Program-made: the position numbers and the translations under genes | Notes under the pieces: model-generated | Told to the model about the DNA's origin: nothing | Database searches by the model: none | What the model saw: the letters and a program-made list of their open reading frames with translations, nothing else | Shown here: positions 59,536 to 64,000 of the stretch, piece after piece | How the letters are laid out: every line of letters starts with the position of its first letter | How positions within the stretch are numbered: position 1 is the stretch's first letter | Assembly (NCBI GenBank): GCA_947304395.1 | Contig: CAMZBA010000001.1 | Coordinates: forward strand, 95,834 to 159,833 | Length of the DNA stretch: 64,000 nt | From: an uncultured Candidatus Saccharibacteria bacterium | GTDB taxonomy: Bacteria > Patescibacteriota > Saccharimonadia > Saccharimonadales > Saccharimonadaceae | Reading direction: 5' to 3'

Positions 59536-60219
59536 ATGCCAACGTTAAAACTGCGGCACGAAAAAGCAAGCGAAGCTGCGCCGAAAGTCGAAACCAAGAA
59601 AGTTGAAACCGAGCAGCGTGACCTCTATGACGAAAATCATAAACTCACGAAGCAAAAAATCACTGTCGGCGACCCTATTCCAGAAGGTCGCTATGTGCAG
59701 GTGGTGATGGTTTTTATCCAAAATTCTAGTGGGCATTTTTTGATTCAAAAACGCGCCAAGTCGCGCAATGGTTTATATGCTACTACGGGCGGTCATCCCA
59801 AAGCGGGGCAGACCAGTCTACAAGGCATGGTTGCAGAAATTCAAGAAGAGCTCGGTATTGAAGTTAATCCAAAAGATCTCGTATTATTTTATTCTGGCCG
59901 CTCCGACGAGGAACAATGCTTTTTTGACGATTACTATCTTCAGGCGGACATTCCGCTCTCCAAGCTTAAATTCCAAAAAGAAGAAGTCCAATTTGCAACT
60001 TGGTTCATGCGCAATGAAATCAAAGGGCTCTTCAAACGCGGAAAAATGATGCCCAATCACTACGAAGAATACTTACGCCTGCAAAACTGGCTCAAGGAAC
60101 AAAACATTGCTCGCAAACTAATTCGCAAAGACCAAAAACGTGCCATTAAAAGCCGTCGAAAATACGAAAAGATTGAGCGTAAAATCGAAAAACTAGAGCA
60201 AAAACTCGACAAAGACTAA
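59536..60219 (+). CDS. NUDIX hydrolase with basic C-terminal coiled-coil extension
   Basis: GGHPKAGQTSLQGMVAEIQEELGI Nudix box. Confidence 0.87.
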   Translation: MPTLKLRHEKASEAAPKVETKKVETEQRDLYDENHKLTKQKITVGDPIPEGRYVQVVMVFIQNSSGHFLIQKRAKSRNGLYATTGGHPKAGQTSLQGMVAEIQEELGIEVNPKDLVLFYSGRSDEEQCFFDDYYLQADIPLSKLKFQKEEVQFATWFMRNEIKGLFKRGKMMPNHYEEYLRLQNWLKEQNIARKLIRKDQKRAIKSRRKYEKIERKIEKLEQKLDKD

Positions 60220-60287
60220 TTATTATGCTCGCGCTTTTCGTGTGATAGCAATCTCTGTTAAAATAAGTATTAACTAAGGAGAAAAAT

Positions 60288-60830
60288 ATGGCAGAAATAA
60301 AGGGTACAAAGACCGAGAAGAATCTCAACGCCGCTTTTGCGGGCGAGTCTCAGGCGCGCGTAAAATATCAATTCTACGCTAGCAAGGCTAAGAAAGAAGG
60401 CTACGAGCAAATTGCCGAAATCTTCCAAGAGACTAGCGATAACGAGAAGGAGCACGCCAAAATCTGGTACAAACTTCTCCATGCGAACGTCGTTCCAGAT
60501 ACGGTTGAAAATCTCAAAGATGCCATTGCTGGCGAAGAGTATGAAGAAACCGAAATGTATGTCAAATTCGCCAAAGAAGCACGCGAAGAAGGCTTCGAAG
60601 AAATTGCTAAATTATTCGAAGAAGTCGGCAAAATTGAAGCCAAGCACGAAGAACGCTATCGTAAATTACTTAAGAACGTCGAGGATGGCATGGTCTTCAA
60701 GGCTGACGGCGTAACGGTTTGGAAGTGTCGCAACTGTGGCTATATTCATATCGGCGACAGTGCCCCAGAAGAATGCCCAGTTTGCAAGCACCCACAGGCC
60801 TACTTCGAAATCCAGGCTCAGAATTATTAA
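60288..60830 (+). CDS. Rubrerythrin
   Basis: [21 protein letters not shown]-terminal rubredoxin domain [27 protein letters not shown]. Confidence 0.95.
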   Translation: MAEIKGTKTEKNLNAAFAGESQARVKYQFYASKAKKEGYEQIAEIFQETSDNEKEHAKIWYKLLHANVVPDTVENLKDAIAGEEYEETEMYVKFAKEAREEGFEEIAKLFEEVGKIEAKHEERYRKLLKNVEDGMVFKADGVTVWKCRNCGYIHIGDSAPEECPVCKHPQAYFEIQAQNY

Positions 60831-60831
60831 A

Positions 60832-61575
60832 ATGTTTCCGAAAATCTCCTATCGCGCTCGGCGGATCATTGCCGTACTCCTAGCGGTAGGAGCTTTTTGT
60901 GTCTATATTTTTCTAAACCCAAGCTCTTATGAATATGTCGCCCTACTCGATCCGACAATTCAGGAACCCGACGAAATCGAACTTAAGCCAGAGCAAACCA
61001 AGGCCGACTCGACCAAGGCGAAAGACGTCCTGGAGAGTCTCGCCGTTCAAGAAAAAGATCATTCGCAAAAGTATTATCGTAAACTTTTCTATGATAGCTG
61101 GGGAATAGACGAGCGTGGTTGTAGTATGCGTGAAGTCATTTTGCAGCGTGACCTCAAGAATACTGTCCTAAAAGGTTGCAAAGTCCAAACCGGCACCCTA
61201 GAAGATCCCTATACTGGGACAATTATTGAATTTAAGCGCGGACAGGGCACTTCAGAAGAGGTTCAAATCGATCACGTTGTCGCACTCAGTAATGCTTGGG
61301 CGACTGGCGCCTACAAACTCAACGCCGATACGCGCTACGAGCTTAGTCAGGACCCGCTCAATCTTCTTGCCGTGGAGGGGCAAGCCAATCAAGACAAATC
61401 CGATGCGGCCGCCGATACTTGGCTTCCTTCAAACCAGGCATTTCAATGCCAATACGTTGCTCGGCAAATATCAATCAAGTATAAATATCATCTTTGGGTA
61501 ACACCCACCGAAAAATCTGCCATGCAAAAAGTGCTTGCACTATGCCCAGACGAGGCTACTGTTGGCCTTGATTAG
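60832..61575 (+). CDS. Membrane-anchored HNH-type nuclease (DUF1524-like)
   Basis: VQIDHVVALSNAWATGAYKLNADTRYELSQDPLNLLAVEGQANQDKSDAAADTWLPSN. Confidence 0.85.
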   Translation: MFPKISYRARRIIAVLLAVGAFCVYIFLNPSSYEYVALLDPTIQEPDEIELKPEQTKADSTKAKDVLESLAVQEKDHSQKYYRKLFYDSWGIDERGCSMREVILQRDLKNTVLKGCKVQTGTLEDPYTGTIIEFKRGQGTSEEVQIDHVVALSNAWATGAYKLNADTRYELSQDPLNLLAVEGQANQDKSDAAADTWLPSNQAFQCQYVARQISIKYKYHLWVTPTEKSAMQKVLALCPDEATVGLD

Positions 61576-61597
61576 TAGCCAGAATATGGGAAAGATA

Positions 61598-61626
61598 TTG
61601 ACTAATTGCGGCAGATGTGCTATAAT
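61598..61626 (+). promoter_or_regulatory. Near-consensus promoter of the 61714 gene
   Basis: TTGACT-N17-TATAAT. Confidence 0.8.
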
Positions 61627-61713
61627 TACAAAGATAATTCCATCGGCGCTGGCTGGTGTTTATATAGATCGTTAAAGTTATTTTTTATCAGAGCAGATTA
61701 GGAGGAATACTTT

Positions 61714-62673
61714 ATGAATCTGTTTATCCTGGACTTATTTGATAGCACGGTTGGTGACAACACCGCCACAGTCGAAGAAAAAAGCAGCTATATCAGCCAG
61801 AACATTCGCGCCCTGATCAGGGCTTTCAAGGCTGACGGTCGCAGTCTCTCCGACCTCTTCTGCCGCCTGACGGTGGAAGACTATGTTGGACGGCGCCCTG
61901 TGATCAGGGGGATGGCTCCCGAGTTTAAGGAGCTGGATTATGTAAAGTCCATCCCTAACCTCTGGGCCCGCCACGAAGAGGTGATCGAGGCGGGAATTGA
62001 ACCTGATCTCGTTGTAAGAGCTCTCCCCGGCCTCTCCTTCCGGGAGAAGATCGGCATGCGTGCGTCTGCAAACGCCGTCGCCGACACGTCTGAGTTTTTC
62101 AGCCTCGAGGAGGCTATAGAGCTGCTGGACAGGGGGGCAACCCCTTGTAAGATCGGCTCCAAGGCCGACCTGCCGTTCGAGGTCAAGATTGATTATGGCG
62201 TTCAGCCGAACGACATAATCGAGCGGGCCATGAAAGAAAAGCCCGACCTCGTCCGCAAGAGCATTGGCAGAATGTTCGAGGGCGGCCTCACGGCGGAAGT
62301 TCTGCTGGAGGCGGAGATCGGGGCGCTCGACGCCAACCGCCCGCATCGTCTTTCGATATTCAGGTGGTATCATAACATCTTCCGTGATCTCGTAAAGCAT
62401 GCGGGGGATAAGGAGGGCCTCGTATACGAGCTGATGGACCTCGTCCGTCATTCATACTACTACGGGGACGAGTATGACTGCGAGGACGACGGTGCAAGCT
62501 TCGAGGAAATCGACAATGCGTTTCTCTTCATGATGCGGCCGTGCGTTAAGTATGGCCTCATCGGCATCGAGGAAGCAATCGAGTATCTCTATGGCATACA
62601 CGACAGAGACATCGTGGAGAACGAGAGCGACCTGCATAATAAGGACTTTGTTCGCGATATGCTTACAATCTGA
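61714..62673 (+). CDS. Hypothetical protein, solitary transcription unit
   Basis: ORF with TAGGAGG SD; GC-rich codon usage; TGA stop. Confidence 0.7.
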   Translation: MNLFILDLFDSTVGDNTATVEEKSSYISQNIRALIRAFKADGRSLSDLFCRLTVEDYVGRRPVIRGMAPEFKELDYVKSIPNLWARHEEVIEAGIEPDLVVRALPGLSFREKIGMRASANAVADTSEFFSLEEAIELLDRGATPCKIGSKADLPFEVKIDYGVQPNDIIERAMKEKPDLVRKSIGRMFEGGLTAEVLLEAEIGALDANRPHRLSIFRWYHNIFRDLVKHAGDKEGLVYELMDLVRHSYYYGDEYDCEDDGASFEEIDNAFLFMMRPCVKYGLIGIEEAIEYLYGIHDRDIVENESDLHNKDFVRDMLTI

Positions 62674-62707
62674 CCCTGATTCTGATCGAAAGTAACAATA
62701 AACCTAT

Positions 62708-62733
62708 GAGAGCTGGGAGGGGCTCTCTTTTTT
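62708..62733 (+). terminator. Intrinsic terminator
   Basis: GAGAGC-tgggagg-GGCTCTC followed by TTTTTT. Confidence 0.8.
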
Positions 62734-63649
62734 ATTGCAAAACTAGAAAATCGGTAACTTTATAATTATCACCAGATACTTCGGCGGCTGCTAAAATTGC
62801 CGCGCCGCCACCATTTTGAGCTAAATAAAACTCCGCCGCAAAGCGCATTTTTTCGAGCTTCTTTTTATCTATCGCATCTAGCCCAGCGCCAGCGCGCCGA
62901 TATTTAACTTCAGTAAAGCAGAGCACGCCATTAAACTTCGAAATGATGTCGATTTCGCAAAACTTATTCTTCCAGTTTCGCGCCATGATTTCATGCCCAC
63001 TTTTAATTAAATAATCACAAACCGCCGTCTCGCCACGGTCGCCTTTCGCTTTAGTGCTGTTCGAGCTTTTCTTTGCCGAAGAAATGTCCAGCATTTCCGC
63101 AATTGGGCGAAAACTTTTGCGATGCTCGGGGCATACGCCGAGTTCTTGTAGCGCTTTGCGATGTGCTGCCGTGCCATAGCCAACGTGTTTTTCAAAACCA
63201 TAACCAGGATACTTTTCTGCCAACTTGTACATATAATTATCACGTGCAACTTTTGCTACGATTGAGGCGGCCGATACTTCTGGCACCAATAAATCTGCCT
63301 TAGTTAACACCTGTACGTGCGAAGACAGCTGCGTATCGCGTAGAAAATTAATCGTCCCATCAATAATAATTTCATGGAAGGGTACATGGATTTGCTTCAC
63401 TGCCTCGCGACAAGCTTTGCAGAGTGCGGCTGTCATGCCAATTTCGTCTAATTCCGCCGCCGAAACCCAGCCTAAACCAACCGTCGCCTTCTCTTGAATG
63501 ATTGGCGCTAAAGCCTCACGTTTCTTGGCGGTAAGTTTCTTGGAGTCGGTCGGGCCTTCGATTTGTGCGTCACCTAAAACACATGCGCCCACAACAAGAG
63601 GTCCCGCCCAGGGACCTCTTCCTACTTCATCTATTCCTAAAATTGCCAA
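62732..63649 (-). CDS. rnhB: RNase HII fused to YraN/UPF0102 nuclease-like domain, probable TTG start
   Basis: AILGIDEVGRGPWAGPLVVGA RNase HII; KGDRGETAVCDYLIKSGHEIMARNWKNKFCEIDIISKFNGVLCFTEVKYR YraN; TTG at 63649 directly after rplS stop. Confidence 0.85.
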   Translation of the reverse strand: MAILGIDEVGRGPWAGPLVVGACVLGDAQIEGPTDSKKLTAKKREALAPIIQEKATVGLGWVSAAELDEIGMTAALCKACREAVKQIHVPFHEIIIDGTINFLRDTQLSSHVQVLTKADLLVPEVSAASIVAKVARDNYMYKLAEKYPGYGFEKHVGYGTAAHRKALQELGVCPEHRKSFRPIAEMLDISSAKKSSNSTKAKGDRGETAVCDYLIKSGHEIMARNWKNKFCEIDIISKFNGVLCFTEVKYRRAGAGLDAIDKKKLEKMRFAAEFYLAQNGGGAAILAAAEVSGDNYKVTDFLVLQ

Positions 63650-63650
63650 T

Positions 63651-64000
63651 TTAGGCAGCTTCTGCCGTTTCGGCTTCTTTAACTTCCTCGGCTGGCGCTT
63701 CCTCTGCGACTTCTTCCTCTGGAAGTGCATTTGCGGCATGGCGATCGAAATCTTTCTGTGCCAAGCGTGCACTCTTACCAGAGCGTTCGCGGAGATAGCG
63801 CAAGTTATTACGGCGTACTTTACCGCGGCGGACAATCTCAACTTTTTCTACAAGCGGGCTATGCATCAAGAAGCTCTTCTCAACGCCGACACCAGAGGTA
63901 ACCTTGCGAACAACAATACGCTCGGTATGTGATTGCTTGCGGTCGACACGAATTACCGTACCTTCAAAAACCTGAATACGGAACTTGTCACCTTCCTTAA
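63651..64000 (-). CDS. rplS: 50S ribosomal protein L19 (bL19), partial at window edge, with acidic C-terminal extension
   Basis: GDKFRIQVFEGTVIRVDRKQSHTERIVVRKVTSGVGVEKSFLMHSPLVEKVEIVRRGKVRRNNLRYLRE; Glu/Ala-rich tail. Confidence 0.93.
   Translation of the reverse strand, partial: KEGDKFRIQVFEGTVIRVDRKQSHTERIVVRKVTSGVGVEKSFLMHSPLVEKVEIVRRGKVRRNNLRYLRERSGKSARLAQKDFDRHAANALPEEEVAEEAPAEEVKEAETAEAA

Noticed and set aside
61735-62451. 238-aa minus-strand ORF
   Set aside because: Antisense to the 61714-62673 gene, which has promoter, SD and terminator on the plus strand; long antisense frame reflects GC-rich codons.

Overview
This 64-kb window looks like a small-genome bacterial chromosome, most plausibly a host-associated Saccharibacteria/TM7-type member of the CPR. 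That placement is inferred from gene style and was not tested by phylogeny. Housekeeping genes present: glmS, ruvC-ruvA, ruvB (separate), dnaJ, rplS (partial), an RNase HII-YraN fusion, rubrerythrin, and three tRNAs (Asn-GTT, Met-CAT, fMet-CAT). There is a large set of secreted or wall-anchored proteins: a subtilase, MucBP, InlB-repeat, Big2 and pilin-like proteins, and two BspA/DUF285 repeat proteins, one with about 26 units of 81 bp. ABC, CDF, AEC, EamA and LysE transporters and a three-gene type III restriction-modification operon are also present. The strongest candidate for an undescribed system lies just upstream of that operon (52.54-53.68 kb). It has three tandem intergenic copies of a ~220-nt RNA, each with its own TATAAT box. 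The same pseudoknotted fold is kept by compensatory base changes. A different long-duplex RNA or leader follows, whose 3' arm can pair equally well with its own 5' arm or with the region just upstream of the mod start codon. A second candidate is a family of ~200-bp structured intergenic repeats (25.6-29.7 kb) whose hairpins keep pairing while changing sequence. Other observations include an in-frame UGA inside a signal peptide, a serine-recombinase remnant running into tRNA-Met, widespread leaderless promoter geometry, five solitary genes with near-consensus promoters, two unlisted micro-ORFs, and a probable AUU start on a GntR repressor. All calls come from reading the sequence and the supplied ORFs; no searches or folding programs were run.
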